Shown: positions 17,124 through 26,644, counted from the stretch's first letter. The stretch: DNA of 64,000 nucleotides from Methanocorpusculum parvum (GCA_002287215.1 LMVO01000034.1:1-64000), one strand, 5' to 3'. Numbers and translations: made by a program. The notes: generated by a model not told the origin, from the letters alone.

Positions 17124-17873
17124 TTATATGCGTTTTTCGGGGTTTGTAAAGGCCAGCAGTTTCACTCCGGTGATCTGTTTGAATGACGCTCCCTGTCCGA
17201 CAGCGGCGAGAACACTTTTCCCGTCGATGACACGGGATCCTGCGATAATATCCGCCCCATGCTCAAACATGACTGGAGAAAGCGGCGTCGTCGGACCCAG
17301 AACAATGACCAGAGCATTCGGATCACAAAGGTCCAGGAGGCCGTCCATCGTATGATTTACCAGAGAACTCCCGGTGATCCCTACGACATCTGCACGAGGA
17401 ATGATCTCAGCAGCTGCCTCTTTAGGATACTCATCTTCCCCGGGGTGTATCTCAAGGACCTGAAGGTTTCCGACGCGTTCCCGGAGTTTTTGAATAAACG
17501 GAAAATGCCCGACAAGCGCTACCGTTTTTCCTGCGCCTTTTTCCATCAGCAGATCCGCCGCGTTTATCTCCGCCGCATTTTGTTCATTCACTTCCAGAAG
17601 CGAGTTGATGGCGGCAACGCCGATTCCTGCTTCCAGGGGATTTTTCGAGAGAGCGTATCCGGCCAGCTCCTGAGCACTTTTCTCATGAAGATGTCCCGCA
17701 TCGCGGACAACGATTGTGTGGTCGTGGACCTCCTCGCCGATAATCGTTGCAGCAAGGCCGCAGTGTGTACTGCAGACGGCTGTCCAGTGCGCTCCGATAC
17801 AGACGGATCGGACGGGTACTGGTTTTTCCGGCAGATCTGCAAGCAGATCTTCAATAATACTGTTTTTGCTCAT
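17124..17873 (-). CDS. DUF4213/DUF364 protein, putative metal-chelate binding
   Basis: This 249-residue protein has the N-terminal DUF4213 pattern (AHWTAVCSTHCGLAATI) and a Rossmann-like DUF364 half (GKTVALVGHFPFI, VVGITGSSLVNHTMDGLL, VIVLGPTTPLSP). The family has been proposed to bind heavy-metal chelates or iron-molybdenum-cofactor-like compounds. Its location beside a NifX-like gene and two ferredoxin-ATPases at 17992-20113 supports a metal-centre role. The function is otherwise unknown. Confidence 0.8.
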   Translation of the reverse strand: MSKNSIIEDLLADLPEKPVPVRSVCIGAHWTAVCSTHCGLAATIIGEEVHDHTIVVRDAGHLHEKSAQELAGYALSKNPLEAGIGVAAINSLLEVNEQNAAEINAADLLMEKGAGKTVALVGHFPFIQKLRERVGNLQVLEIHPGEDEYPKEAAAEIIPRADVVGITGSSLVNHTMDGLLDLCDPNALVIVLGPTTPLSPVMFEHGADIIAGSRVIDGKSVLAAVGQGASFKQITGVKLLAFTNPEKRI

Positions 17874-17991
17874 GTGATCCGTTCCTTTGCATGCTGAGTT
17901 TTTCTCTCTGCAGAGGGCAGTATGATTACGATACGATAGTTTAAATTACTTGTGCGCATATGTGTAAAATAATATTGAGGTTATATCTATC

Positions 17992-18327
17992 ATGAAAGTA
18001 TGTATTACAGCACAGGGTGCACTACTCGAGTCCAAAGTCGAAAACAGGTTTGGCCGGGCTCCGTATTTCATTATCGCAGACACTGAAACAGGATCGTTTG
18101 AAGCAGTTGTAAATCCGTTTGCCGACGGATCCGGCGGTGTGGGTCCAAAAGCCGCCAACTTGATCATAGAACATCAGGCCGGAGCTCTCATCAGTGGTCT
18201 TTTAGGGGGAAATGCAAAGGCCGTTTTAGATATGGCTGGTGTAGAACAGTTTGTCTATCAAGCTGGCGGAACGGTAAGCGATGCTCTGGACGCGTTCAAA
18301 AAGAACACGCTTGATCGGGTGAAATAA
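17992..18327 (+). CDS. NifX/NifB-type dinitrogenase iron-molybdenum cofactor domain protein
   Basis: This is a 111-residue stand-alone NifX-like domain. The pattern VENRFGRAPYFIIADTETG near residue 16, then GVGPKAANLIIEHQAGALISG (seen in parts), and the QAGGTVSDALDAF tail are typical. Such proteins bind iron-sulfur precursors or cofactors, and in non-nitrogen-fixing archaea usually accompany Mrp-type ATPases. GAGGT lies nine bases before the ATG. It starts a rightward five-gene group. Confidence 0.9.
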   Translation: MKVCITAQGALLESKVENRFGRAPYFIIADTETGSFEAVVNPFADGSGGVGPKAANLIIEHQAGALISGLLGGNAKAVLDMAGVEQFVYQAGGTVSDALDAFKKNTLDRVK

Positions 18328-18371
18328 CGCCCGCAGACCGATGAGATTGATTATCAATTCATTACATAATA

Positions 18372-19235
18372 ATGAGTAAGAGTATGAAATTAGCAATAGC
18401 CAGTGGAAAAGGGGGGACCGGGAAGAGTATGACGGCCGCTAATCTTGCCTTCACCCTTGCATCGGATCGTTTGGTCAGTCTCGTTGATTGTGATGTGGAG
18501 GAACCTAATCTTCATCTTTTCTTTCCTTCCAAAACCACACCGCGTGACGTAACGCTGCCGATACCGGTGATCGATGAATCCGTCTGTACCTACTGTGGAA
18601 AGTGCGGAGAGTTCTGCCGGTACGGCGCTATCTCCGTACTGCCGAAAAAAATTCTTTTTTTTGCTGATCTCTGCCATTCCTGCGGCGGATGCACTCTTCT
18701 GTGTCCGGAGCATGCGATCCATGAAGTACCAAAACGGATCGGAACGCTCTCTGTCTCCACGCCGCTTCCCGGCCTGAAGCTGGTGACTGGCACGCTGGAT
18801 TCGGGCAGCCCACTCGCCGTGCCCATTATCCACGCGGTAAAACTTGAGGCTGAATCGGATCCTCTCGTTATTCTGGACACGGCTCCTGGAACATCCTGTC
18901 CGGTTGTCGAGGCTCTTGAAGGATGCGATGCCTGTATCCTTGTTACCGAGTCAACGCCGTTTGGCCTGCATGATCTCGAACTTGCGGTTGATGTGACAAA
19001 ACGTCTCGGGATCCCGGCGGCAGTTATCATCAACCGGAGTGACGGAAAGGATGAGGAGACACTCAGGTTCTGTGAACAGCAGGATCTTCCTGTTCTGCTG
19101 ACGATCCCGTTCAGCCGTGAGATCGCTGCCGTTCAAAGCAGGGGCGATCTGCTCTGCCGGGCATATCCCGAGTGGCAGAAGGCGTTTCGTTTGGTCTTTT
19201 CCAAGGCTGAATCGCTTATGGAGGCAAAGTCATGA
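18372..19235 (+). CDS. MinD/Mrp-type P-loop ATPase with inserted 2[4Fe-4S] ferredoxin domain (first copy)
   Basis: This protein has 287 residues. The deviant Walker A SGKGGTGKS is near residue 11, the switch region holds DCDVEEPN, and DTAPGTSCPV is the third nucleotide motif. Between about residues 60 and 120 a ferredoxin is inserted (CTYCGKCGEFC, then CHSCGGCTLLCPEHA). The family is related to Fe-S carrier Mrp/ApbC proteins. It may load or transfer clusters in an ATP-dependent way. It overlaps the next gene, a paralog, by four bases. Confidence 0.9.
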   Translation: MSKSMKLAIASGKGGTGKSMTAANLAFTLASDRLVSLVDCDVEEPNLHLFFPSKTTPRDVTLPIPVIDESVCTYCGKCGEFCRYGAISVLPKKILFFADLCHSCGGCTLLCPEHAIHEVPKRIGTLSVSTPLPGLKLVTGTLDSGSPLAVPIIHAVKLEAESDPLVILDTAPGTSCPVVEALEGCDACILVTESTPFGLHDLELAVDVTKRLGIPAAVIINRSDGKDEETLRFCEQQDLPVLLTIPFSREIAAVQSRGDLLCRAYPEWQKAFRLVFSKAESLMEAKS

Positions 19236-20113
19236 TCAGGATAGCTGTTGTCAGCGGAAAGGGAGGCACAGGAAAGACGATGATAACCGCGGCCCTTTCC
19301 TGTCTTCTGAAAGGATCTCTCGTGCTTGCGGATTGTGATGTGGATGCTGCCAATCTTTCGCTTGTTCTCTCCCCCCGGCTGATCAGAACGGATCCGTTCA
19401 TGGGAATGAAGGCGGCGGTGATCGACCCAGATCTCTGTACAGAGTGCGGGGCGTGTCGTGAGCACTGTCGTTTTGATGCTGTTGAGATAGATGACGGAGC
19501 CTACCAGATCAATCCTTCGCGGTGTGAGGGGTGTGCGGTCTGTACGCTCGTCTGTCCTGCTGATGCCGTGACAATGCAGCCCAGACAGACGGGCGTGATC
19601 ATGTATTCGGAGGTCGATCGGGGCCATCTGGTCCATGCACGTCTCGTACCGGGTGCAGGGAACTCCGGCCTTCTCGTCCATGCAGTGAAAAAAACCGCCT
19701 TACAGGAGGACGGGGATGCCGAGAAGTTCCTCGTTGACGGACCGCCCGGGACCGGATGTCCTTTGATCTCGTCGGTGAGCGGTATGAACGCCGTGATCGT
19801 GGTCACCGAACCGAGCGTGTCGGGTCTTCATGATATGAAACGGGTCATCACCGTCTGCCGGCAGTTCCGGGTGAAGATCTTTGTCGTTATCAACCGGTAT
19901 GATCTTGATGTAACGAAGACGGAGGAGACCGAGGCTTACTGTCTTGAGGAGTCAATCCCACTTATTGGGAAGATTCCCTTTGATCCGGCAGTGATATCAG
20001 CCGTTCGTGCCGGTGTTCCGGTAACGGATCAAGGTCAAGGTCCTGCGTCTCTCTCGATCTGCGGGATAGCGGATACCCTTGAAAAGGAGTTGGTAAATCT
20101 TGCCGCCCGGTAA
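19232..20113 (+). CDS. MinD/Mrp-type P-loop ATPase with inserted 2[4Fe-4S] ferredoxin domain (second copy)
   Basis: This 293-residue paralog of the preceding gene starts in an ATGA overlap with it. It has Walker A SGKGGTGKT, DCDVDAAN, a ferredoxin insert (CTECGACREHC and CEGCAVCTLVCPADA) and DGPPGTGCPL. The pair probably form a heterodimer, as is common for these tandem genes. Expression and function are likely shared with the NifX-like protein. Confidence 0.9.
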   Translation: MIRIAVVSGKGGTGKTMITAALSCLLKGSLVLADCDVDAANLSLVLSPRLIRTDPFMGMKAAVIDPDLCTECGACREHCRFDAVEIDDGAYQINPSRCEGCAVCTLVCPADAVTMQPRQTGVIMYSEVDRGHLVHARLVPGAGNSGLLVHAVKKTALQEDGDAEKFLVDGPPGTGCPLISSVSGMNAVIVVTEPSVSGLHDMKRVITVCRQFRVKIFVVINRYDLDVTKTEETEAYCLEESIPLIGKIPFDPAVISAVRAGVPVTDQGQGPASLSICGIADTLEKELVNLAAR

Positions 20114-20540
20114 TGAAAATGATGAGTGCCGGGGAAGAAGAGGCCGCCCGCGGAGAAATCGGGGGATGTATGATTCGATACATGGCCGGTGTTATGCTCC
20201 CCAGTGTAATATCCATGAAAACACTGAAGTGGTGTATCTCTTCCCTGAGGAGATTGCCGCGCTTGACCTGATCGATATCCAGCAGCTTGATCAGGAGGAG
20301 GCAGCGCTTCGTATCGGTGTCTCCAGAAAAACCATCTGGCGTGATGTACATGAAGGGCGGCGTAAAATGGCCGATGCCATAATTCATGGAAAAGTGATCG
20401 TGATGAAGGAGTGTTCGGATCGGGGGAACGGTGCATGCCCAAAGCTGAATCTGACCATGTGTCCGAAGACGGACGGGGGGGTTTGCCCCCGTCCCTCCGG
20501 CGTGTCCGATCAGACGGATGATTCCCGACCTGATGCCTGA
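20100..20540 (+). CDS. DUF134 DNA-binding-type protein
   Basis: This 146-residue protein starts with TTG at 20100, inside the end of the previous gene; AAGGAG lies about nine bases before it, which supports this start. The N terminus is basic (RGRRGRPRRNRG) and a helix-turn-helix follows (LDQEEAALRIGVSRKTIWRDVHEG). DUF134 proteins are usually found next to NifX-like and Mrp-type genes and may regulate them. The C-terminal 35 residues are cysteine-containing (CSDRGNGACPKLNLTMC) and could bind metal. Confidence 0.88.
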   Translation: MPPGNENDECRGRRGRPRRNRGMYDSIHGRCYAPQCNIHENTEVVYLFPEEIAALDLIDIQQLDQEEAALRIGVSRKTIWRDVHEGRRKMADAIIHGKVIVMKECSDRGNGACPKLNLTMCPKTDGGVCPRPSGVSDQTDDSRPDA

Positions 20541-20627
20541 ACCATATTTGCCGCAATAAATATCTTTATTTATTTTTACGCATATGAGTACATATGGTGC
20601 TGTAAACAGCATCAGGGAAGAAATTTT

Positions 20628-20885
20628 ATGCCAGGATTAGATGGAACAGGACCCCGAGCAATGGGGTCAATGACTGGACGGGGCTTTGGGAAATGCCGGG
20701 GAACCGGACAGACAGAAGGTGTCATGTCAATGGAACAGGCACTTTGCGGTGCAGTGAAGCCGGGAGAATATCAGACTCAGTCTGCAGCGAAGGCACCTTT
20801 CTATGGTGCCGGTCGTGGCGGTATTCCGTGCGGCTGTGGGAACGGACGAAGATTCGGCGGCGGCAGAGGCTGCCGCAGGGATTAA
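20628..20885 (+). CDS. Glycine/cysteine-rich small protein, DUF5320-like
   Basis: This is an 85-residue protein rich in Gly, with the opening MPGLDGTGPRAMGSMTGRG that is typical of DUF5320-like proteins found with NifX-type genes. The tail (IPCGCGNGRRFGGGRGC) has clustered cysteines. AGGGAAG lies upstream of the ATG. It closes the NifX-ATPase-DUF134 group. Function is unknown; metal or cluster binding is a reasonable guess. Confidence 0.75.
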   Translation: MPGLDGTGPRAMGSMTGRGFGKCRGTGQTEGVMSMEQALCGAVKPGEYQTQSAAKAPFYGAGRGGIPCGCGNGRRFGGGRGCRRD

Positions 20886-21002
20886 TCCCTTTTTTTAATA
20901 CCATTTATCCTACCTGTCAAAGACGTATTTGTCTGTGCGGTAAGGATTTTTTAATCGAACAGCGCCGAACTCTATTGAAACTTTTGTAAAAAAAGGGTTT
21001 GC

Positions 21003-22109
21003 TTAGTTCTTTACAGGGTTTTGTCCTGCAAGATAATCATCGAACCATTCGGCCTTTGGGTTTGTTGGAAACGTCATGAACTTCCCGATATCATCATCAT
21101 CTGCTGCCTGATGATACCTCATGAAGACATTCTCATCATCCTTCCCAACCACCTCGACTTTTCCGGTCGAATGGGACATGATGAGCCGTGCCCGTTTTGC
21201 AAGGCCGGAGCAGTTTTTCCAGGACTCCTGCAGGATATCATATGAGGTCTCGACCGGAAGCTGGAACAGACCGTTGCCGGTTGCAGGTCTGCACTGGAAG
21301 ACATAGTAGGGTGAGATCCCTGCAAAGGAGAGTTTTCGAAACAGTGTCGTCAGCGTTTCCGGATCACTGTTGATCCCGTTCAGGATGGGCGTCTGGTTGA
21401 CAACAATAACGCCGGATTTCTGCAGAGCTTCTGCGGCCTCGATCGACACCTCCGTGATCTCGTTTGGGTGGTTGAAGTGCGCCATCAGATAGATGCGCTT
21501 CTCCGGCGTGCTGTACCGGGAGAGAACGAACAGGAGTTCCGGATCATTGAGGATACGGTATGGATCGTATGCCAGCATTTTACTCCCGATCCGGATGATG
21601 TTCACGTGCGGGATCTCGCGGAGTTCACGGAGAACGGATTCGAGATGCCGGGTGTCCAGCGTCAGGGGATCCCCGCCGGTCAGAAGGACATTGGTGATCT
21701 CCTTGTGTTCCCGGATATACTCAAGATTTTCGGATACGTCTCTCACGGTCTCGCGTTCGCAGGACATAAAAAGGCGTTTTCGAAAACAAAAACGGCAGAT
21801 GCCGCCGCAGACATCGGTCAAAAGCAGAAGACCGGTCTGATCGTATTTATGCTGCAGGCCGGGTTTTTTGGTATAATCTTTTTCACAGGAAGGGTCATCT
21901 GATCCGCCGGATTCAAGTTCACGGGAATCGGGAACGATGATAGCTTTGATCGGGTCCCTCCGGTCTTTCCAGTCGATCAGGGACAGGTAATAGTCGTTTG
22001 CCCGAAACGGGAACACGTCGGTCACTCTCTCCATCATCTCCCGTTCTTTAGGAGCAAGCCCGACAAGATTGTCAAGCGCAGAAATCGATGTAATGTACTT
22101 TGGTTTCAT
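21003..22109 (-). CDS. KamA-family radical SAM protein (lysine 2,3-aminomutase paralog)
   Basis: This protein has 368 residues from the ATG at 22109, preceded by GAGGG at a good distance; the longer frame upstream lacks a site. The cluster motif CGGICRFC is near residue 105 and LLTGGDPLTL follows. The C terminus has SHSTGKVEVVG in place of the PGGGGK segment that carries the PLP lysine in AblA at 23194; the lysine in TGK may serve. It lies directly downstream of the abl operon with its own 250-base upstream region. It may act on a different amino acid. Confidence 0.83.
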   Translation of the reverse strand: MKPKYITSISALDNLVGLAPKEREMMERVTDVFPFRANDYYLSLIDWKDRRDPIKAIIVPDSRELESGGSDDPSCEKDYTKKPGLQHKYDQTGLLLLTDVCGGICRFCFRKRLFMSCERETVRDVSENLEYIREHKEITNVLLTGGDPLTLDTRHLESVLRELREIPHVNIIRIGSKMLAYDPYRILNDPELLFVLSRYSTPEKRIYLMAHFNHPNEITEVSIEAAEALQKSGVIVVNQTPILNGINSDPETLTTLFRKLSFAGISPYYVFQCRPATGNGLFQLPVETSYDILQESWKNCSGLAKRARLIMSHSTGKVEVVGKDDENVFMRYHQAADDDDIGKFMTFPTNPKAEWFDDYLAGQNPVKN

Positions 22110-22367
22110 TGTATCCCTCGTTTGCTGGGGTAATCTGCCCAAAGGGGGCAAACTTAATCTGTGCAAAAAGACCGGTCACATTGCCGTTAAACAGAAGATC
22201 TTAGTGACCTGATGCACAATTCTTTAAACACTTTTCTCTTGGTCATTATCATATAAACCCTTTCCGTATTTTTATCTTTATATGGGGAAACCTGCTGAAA
22301 TTTGGTTGAATGTTTTCAGATATGTGGTTATATCTGCAAAAAATTGGGAGAATTTCGGAGATATGGT

Positions 22368-23207
22368 CTAAAGTTTTTTGTACCAGGTGTTCATGCTCTC
22401 TATCGATCCGCTGATGTTGGTGTTGTTTGGCAGCATCCCGCCGAAACGGTATCCTGCACCAGCAAAAACAGCGTTCATAGGGAGTGAGGCCGATCTGGCA
22501 ATAGTATATGCGGTGATGATTCCTTCTCTTCTCATTGTCTTTTCCATCTCTTCAAGAAGGATCCCTGCAAAACTGCGCCCTCTGTAATGAGGGTCAACTG
22601 CAAAATCCGTCATCTCCGCCGTCAGACTCTCTTTATCGACCTCACAGGATGATGCAGCTGCAATTTTGTCTCCCTCTTTTATCAAAAAATAGCGTACGTT
22701 ATCCTGCATGTTGGTTCTGATGTACTCCGGATCGGAGATGGGAAAGGGATAGGTGGGGAAGACTTTACGGAACAGATCTGCGAGTTTCTCGGTATCTTCT
22801 GTTCGTGCCGGCCGAAGGGTGAACCCATTAGGCAGAGATCCCCTTTCCTTTCGTCCGGTATGTTCCAGCGCTGCTGCACGTATCTCGGTAAGTTCCGTTG
22901 CATTTGCTGTTTTTCTTCGCTCGGGATCAAAGTACTTGGCCATAAATACCGCCTCTTCTTTACCCTGAAAAAAGGAGGGGATGGATGCTTCGACGACGTA
23001 ACCGGCACTGGCAAACATATCCGCCGATGATGCGGGCACTTTCCCGAATATTTTGGTGTAATTTTCACGCTTGGCCAGATCGTCAGCAAATCCGATGATT
23101 CCCGGGAGATCATTTTCTGCAAGTGTCATGATATATATGCGGTTATTGAATCGACCGTGTTGGAGTATGCTGTTTCCATACTTCATAACTGAGTCAGAGG
23201 CTTTCAT
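22368..23207 (-). CDS. ablB: Beta-lysine N6-acetyltransferase
   Basis: This 279-residue GNAT-fold enzyme makes N-epsilon-acetyl-beta-lysine from beta-lysine and acetyl-CoA. The GNAT core is seen at [21 protein letters not shown], here read in parts ([12 protein letters not shown], then [10 protein letters not shown]). The ATG at 23207 follows AAAGGAGAG closely, so it is chosen over upstream starts at 23210 and 23231. It overlaps the end of ablA by 14 bases. Together these genes produce a methanogen compatible solute used at high salt. Confidence 0.9.
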   Translation of the reverse strand: MKASDSVMKYGNSILQHGRFNNRIYIMTLAENDLPGIIGFADDLAKRENYTKIFGKVPASSADMFASAGYVVEASIPSFFQGKEEAVFMAKYFDPERRKTANATELTEIRAAALEHTGRKERGSLPNGFTLRPARTEDTEKLADLFRKVFPTYPFPISDPEYIRTNMQDNVRYFLIKEGDKIAAASSCEVDKESLTAEMTDFAVDPHYRGRSFAGILLEEMEKTMRREGIITAYTIARSASLPMNAVFAGAGYRFGGMLPNNTNISGSIESMNTWYKKL

Positions 23208-24555
23208 CATCTCTCCTTTCAATCCGTTCATTATTCTCCGGAATCAGGGTCGTCGTCTCGTCATAATCGGCGAGAAGTCTCGCGACCCCGACGACCTTGG
23301 ATTCATCGGCATGTTCGATGTCCAGCTGGAGTTTGCAGGCATCACAGTTTTCATCGCAAAGGATCCGATCATAGTGTGCAGGTTCCTGATAGGTGCAGAT
23401 TATCCCTTCATAATTTCGGAGCACGACTTTGTTCACCGACCAGGTCAGTAGGTAATTTGGGGAAACCGGGATCTTCCCTCCGCCTCCAGGCGCATCGTCC
23501 ACATAGCGCGGAACGGCAAATCCGCTGGTATGTCCGGTCAGACTCTCCATGATCTCGATCCCTTTGGATATGGGGGTCCTGAAATGACTGATTCCTTCAG
23601 AAAGATCACACTGATAAAGATAATACGGGCGTATCCGGTTCTTCACCAGCTGATGGACGAGTTCTTTCATGATGATTGGGCAGTCGTTGATCCGTGCGAG
23701 AAGAACCGACTGGTTTCCAAGCGGTATGCCGGCATCGGCAAGTTTGGCAATGGCTGATTGTGCCGAGTTCGTCATCTCTTTTGGATGATTGAACTGCGTG
23801 TTGATCCAGATCGGTTTGTGCCTTTTAAGGATGCCGACAAGTTCGTCGGTGATCCTAAACGGCAGGACCACCGGGACTCTCGTCCCGATACGTATCACCT
23901 CAACATGCGGGATAGCGCTAAGTTCGGTCAGTATCCAGTCCAAAACCTCATCACTCAGCATTAACGGATCACCTCCGGAGAGAAGCACGTCACGGATATG
24001 GGAATTCTCCCGTATGTAGGCTATACCCTCCTGAATTTTTTCACGGTCAGGAATCGAGTCTAAGTCGCCGACTTTTCGTTTCCTTGTGCAGTGTCTGCAG
24101 TACATGGCACAGGTATTACTGATAAGAAAAAGGACCCGGTCAGGATATCTGTGGGTAATACACTCGCATGGACTGTCTTTGTCCTCGGAGAGAGGGTCGC
24201 TGAGTTCATAATTTTCCACGATGAGTTCTGCAGGGGAGGGAAATGCCTGTCGGAAGATCGGATCGTTTCGATAATCCTCAGTGTCAATAAGAGAGAGGTA
24301 GTACGGTGTAATACAGAGAGGAAACTTATCGACGGTTTTTTGGAGTTGACTGCGTTCTTCCGGGTCAAATGTGATCCCCAGGACCTGCTGGACCGTGTCG
24401 ATGCTTCTGATCGCATGGCGGACCTGCCATTTCCAGTTTTTCCAGTATTCTCGTGTATCTATGCCGGCATATCCTCCCTCGGGAAAGGATCCTGCCTCAT
24501 TTATCGCCGCACTCCCGCATGCGGTTTTGTCCGCGGACTCTGGCGGCAGTGTCAT
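23194..24555 (-). CDS. ablA: Lysine 2,3-aminomutase
   Basis: This 453-residue radical SAM enzyme converts L-lysine to L-beta-lysine. The cluster motif [15 protein letters not shown] is near residue 152, [12 protein letters not shown] follows, and the PLP-binding lysine lies in [11 protein letters not shown] near residue 365. C-terminal cysteines ([10 protein letters not shown]) are the zinc site that holds the dimer. Its start overlaps the stop of a 54-codon reading frame (ATGA), implying translational coupling. Likely induced by osmotic stress, although no operator is evident. Confidence 0.95.
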   Translation of the reverse strand: MTLPPESADKTACGSAAINEAGSFPEGGYAGIDTREYWKNWKWQVRHAIRSIDTVQQVLGITFDPEERSQLQKTVDKFPLCITPYYLSLIDTEDYRNDPIFRQAFPSPAELIVENYELSDPLSEDKDSPCECITHRYPDRVLFLISNTCAMYCRHCTRKRKVGDLDSIPDREKIQEGIAYIRENSHIRDVLLSGGDPLMLSDEVLDWILTELSAIPHVEVIRIGTRVPVVLPFRITDELVGILKRHKPIWINTQFNHPKEMTNSAQSAIAKLADAGIPLGNQSVLLARINDCPIIMKELVHQLVKNRIRPYYLYQCDLSEGISHFRTPISKGIEIMESLTGHTSGFAVPRYVDDAPGGGGKIPVSPNYLLTWSVNKVVLRNYEGIICTYQEPAHYDRILCDENCDACKLQLDIEHADESKVVGVARLLADYDETTTLIPENNERIERRDDESL

Positions 24556-24716
24556 TTACCTGCCTCCCCCGTCCAAATCGGTCCGGAGTCACTTAATTCA
24601 TAATGATGATCCATCACCCACTCGGCGACAGGATCTATTCTCAGTTCGTTTCCATGCAGATCAGGCTCTGGCTCATTACTAAGCCTGACAAATGATGTAA
24701 TGTACAATGAATGCAT
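24552..24716 (-). CDS. 54-residue leader protein co-translated with ablA
   Basis: A short frame starting at ATG 24716 has a very strong ribosome-binding site (GAGGAGG, five bases before the start) and ends in an ATGA overlap with ablA. The protein ([18 protein letters not shown], later [17 protein letters not shown]) is acidic and has no recognised motif. The frame is open further upstream to 24824, but the ATG at 24716 is far better supported. It could be a small functional subunit or a leader that sets ablA translation. Confidence 0.6.
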   Translation of the reverse strand: MHSLYITSFVRLSNEPEPDLHGNELRIDPVAEWVMDHHYELSDSGPIWTGEAGK

Positions 24717-25004
24717 TTTTTCCTCCTCAAAGCGGTGTTCATATCCACTAAAACGTGGTAAAAATCGGTCTGTGAAAACCAGAACCGTATTGAAATACCA
24801 AAAATCACCGGCATACGGCTTCACAGTCCGGTGAACACTTTAACTTTGGGCTCACGCTATAAACCTTTTGCCCTAATTCGATTATAATTAAGTGGAATGT
24901 AAAAATAGCTTGAAATTGAGTTCTGAATAAAAACAAAGCTGTATTCTGGCAGCTCTTTCGTCACAGATATCCGAAGGCTGAATCGGATATTTGCTGGCAA
25001 AAAA
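24717..25004. other. Intergenic region between MMP8 and the abl operon
   Basis: These 288 bases hold the 3' end signals of MMP8 (hairpins at 24937-24954 and 24967-24990) and the presumed abl promoter. A GTTTATAG element on the minus strand (about 24857-24864) and a TAATTATAA element near 24886 are the TATA candidates. No gene is supported here, apart from the upstream extension of the short frame discussed for 24552. Confidence 0.5.
24928..24990 (-). terminator. Hairpin terminator region of the MMP8 gene
   Basis: Reading leftward from the MMP8 stop there is an 8-bp perfect hairpin (ATATCCGA/TCGGATAT, 24967-24990) and then a 5-bp hairpin (AGCTG/CAGCT, 24937-24954). A T-rich run on the minus strand follows. 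The order fits transcription termination. Confidence 0.5.
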
Positions 25005-25865
25005 TTAGACTAAGGGTTCCGGCTGTTTTCCCATATCCTCGACCGGTAGCTTGGTGTTTTTCACCAGGATCTGCTGATCTGTTTCGATCAGTCTTTCCAT
25101 GATCAGGCGTTTTCCTGCCTGGCTCACTGCATACACCGGTACCCCCACCCCTCCTTGTACCAATGCTTTGGACACGGCGGCACGGACATATTTTGATGCA
25201 CAGGCAAAGACCAGATCGGATGCGGCAACCAGTCTCTCTGCATTCTCTGCGCTTTTGACGCCGGAGGTGTGAACGGCGATGATCAGTGCATCCGGATATT
25301 TTGTGCGGATCTCCTCTGCGAGTTCATGCTGAAATCCTGCAATCGTAACTGCCGTTTTAGTCCAGCCTTCAGTTTTTGCCCGTGCAAGTCCGGCGAGTAC
25401 GTCAAGTTTCGCGGTCTCTTTATCGATCACGATACCGCCTGCTTCCTCGATTTTTTTGATAACTTCCGGATACGGAGTCGTCGAGACGAGTCCCGACATC
25501 CTTCCGCCGAGACCCTGGACAAGGTCCGGTGTGCGCACGATCACCGTACCGGCTCCGTCTGCGCAGATGACTGCCGCATCCAGCGTCTTCGTCCTCAGAC
25601 CCGTGCTCATCAGCTCAGATGCGCCGAAGAGAACGAAGGTTTCCTTGTCAAGAACCTGACGATCGTTTGTACACATCCCGAAGTTTTTGATCCGCGACTC
25701 GATGTTTTTCTGCACAGATTCCTTCGTGATCGGGTCAACTGGTGTTGCAAACCGTTTTGCAAGCGGACAGAACCGAACCTCCGGCTCTCCTACTTCCACG
25801 ACCTCTCCGTTCCTTATGACGACCCGCGTCATCCCGACTGCCTCGATAATATGTTCGTCTTTCAT
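25005..25865 (-). CDS. Methanogenesis marker protein 8 (DUF2099 family)
   Basis: This 286-residue protein is typical of the marker 8 family. It has an N-terminal segment with a single cysteine (VRFCPLAKRF), a second segment RIKNFGMCTNDRQVL and an alpha/beta core containing VICADGAGTVIVRTPDLVQG. The last part (KYVRAAVSKALVQGGVGVPVYAVS) is also strongly family-like. Function is not established; genes of this set occur with methanogenesis. It is divergent from the membrane protein gene at 25871. Confidence 0.9.
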   Translation of the reverse strand: MKDEHIIEAVGMTRVVIRNGEVVEVGEPEVRFCPLAKRFATPVDPITKESVQKNIESRIKNFGMCTNDRQVLDKETFVLFGASELMSTGLRTKTLDAAVICADGAGTVIVRTPDLVQGLGGRMSGLVSTTPYPEVIKKIEEAGGIVIDKETAKLDVLAGLARAKTEGWTKTAVTIAGFQHELAEEIRTKYPDALIIAVHTSGVKSAENAERLVAASDLVFACASKYVRAAVSKALVQGGVGVPVYAVSQAGKRLIMERLIETDQQILVKNTKLPVEDMGKQPEPLV

Positions 25866-25870
25866 TTCCG

Positions 25871-26644
25871 ATGGATAGATATGACATCCGCATCAACATA
25901 AATCCAATGAGAGGGTCACGCTACTTTGAACTGGATGCCGCACGCGGAGTTGCCCTCATCCTAATGATCCTGTATCATATCCTCTTCTGTCTGTACTTCT
26001 TTAAGACCGGGCTTGCCCCCTGGTTCGATCCGTATACCATGTCGGGTGCGCCGATCGCATTTCTCTTTGTAGTGATCGCTGGCGTCTCCCTTGTTCTCTC
26101 TACTGGTCGCGAGACCGACCCTGTCCGTTCGGCGAAGAAACTCTTTTTCCGTGGTCTCTATCTCCTCTGTTTTGCTACCGTCATTACGATAGTGACCTGG
26201 CTCGTCTATCCTGCGGAAACGGTCGTTTTCGGCATTTTGCATCTGCTTGGCGTTTCCACTATCCTTACCATACCGTTTGTCGTGATGAAAGTCAAACCAT
26301 ATATCCCGCTTGTATTCGGCATAATCTGTATCGCCCTTTCGCCGATCGTCTCGCTGCTTCGGGGGCCTGCCTTTTTGATCCCGTTTGGTATCACCTACAA
26401 TGGATTTGCAACTCTGGATTATGAGCCGCTCATCCCCTGGTTCGGGGTCGTTCTTCTCGGCGTGGCACTCGGATCGGTAGTATATAAAGACGGCATTCGG
26501 CATGGGATCCTCACCCGGCTTGGCGAGATGCCGCGGGGATTTGCCCCGCTCTGTTTCATTGGCCGCCACACGCTGATCATCTATCTCGTCCATGTCCCGG
26601 TCATCATAGGGGTCCTCTTCCTCTTCGGTCTCGTTAGTCTGTAA
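25871..26644 (+). CDS. DUF1624 (heparan-alpha-glucosaminide acetyltransferase-like) membrane protein
   Basis: This protein has about 245-257 residues and six or seven hydrophobic segments. The opening RYFELDAARGVALILMILYH is the family signature (D-x-x-R-G followed by a membrane helix), and a late IGRHTLIIYLVHVP segment fits too. It may move acyl groups across the membrane. Two starts are possible: 25871, and 25907 (MRGSRYFEL), which matches the family better. It starts six bases from the MMP8 start on the other strand. Confidence 0.8.
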   Translation: MDRYDIRININPMRGSRYFELDAARGVALILMILYHILFCLYFFKTGLAPWFDPYTMSGAPIAFLFVVIAGVSLVLSTGRETDPVRSAKKLFFRGLYLLCFATVITIVTWLVYPAETVVFGILHLLGVSTILTIPFVVMKVKPYIPLVFGIICIALSPIVSLLRGPAFLIPFGITYNGFATLDYEPLIPWFGVVLLGVALGSVVYKDGIRHGILTRLGEMPRGFAPLCFIGRHTLIIYLVHVPVIIGVLFLFGLVSL

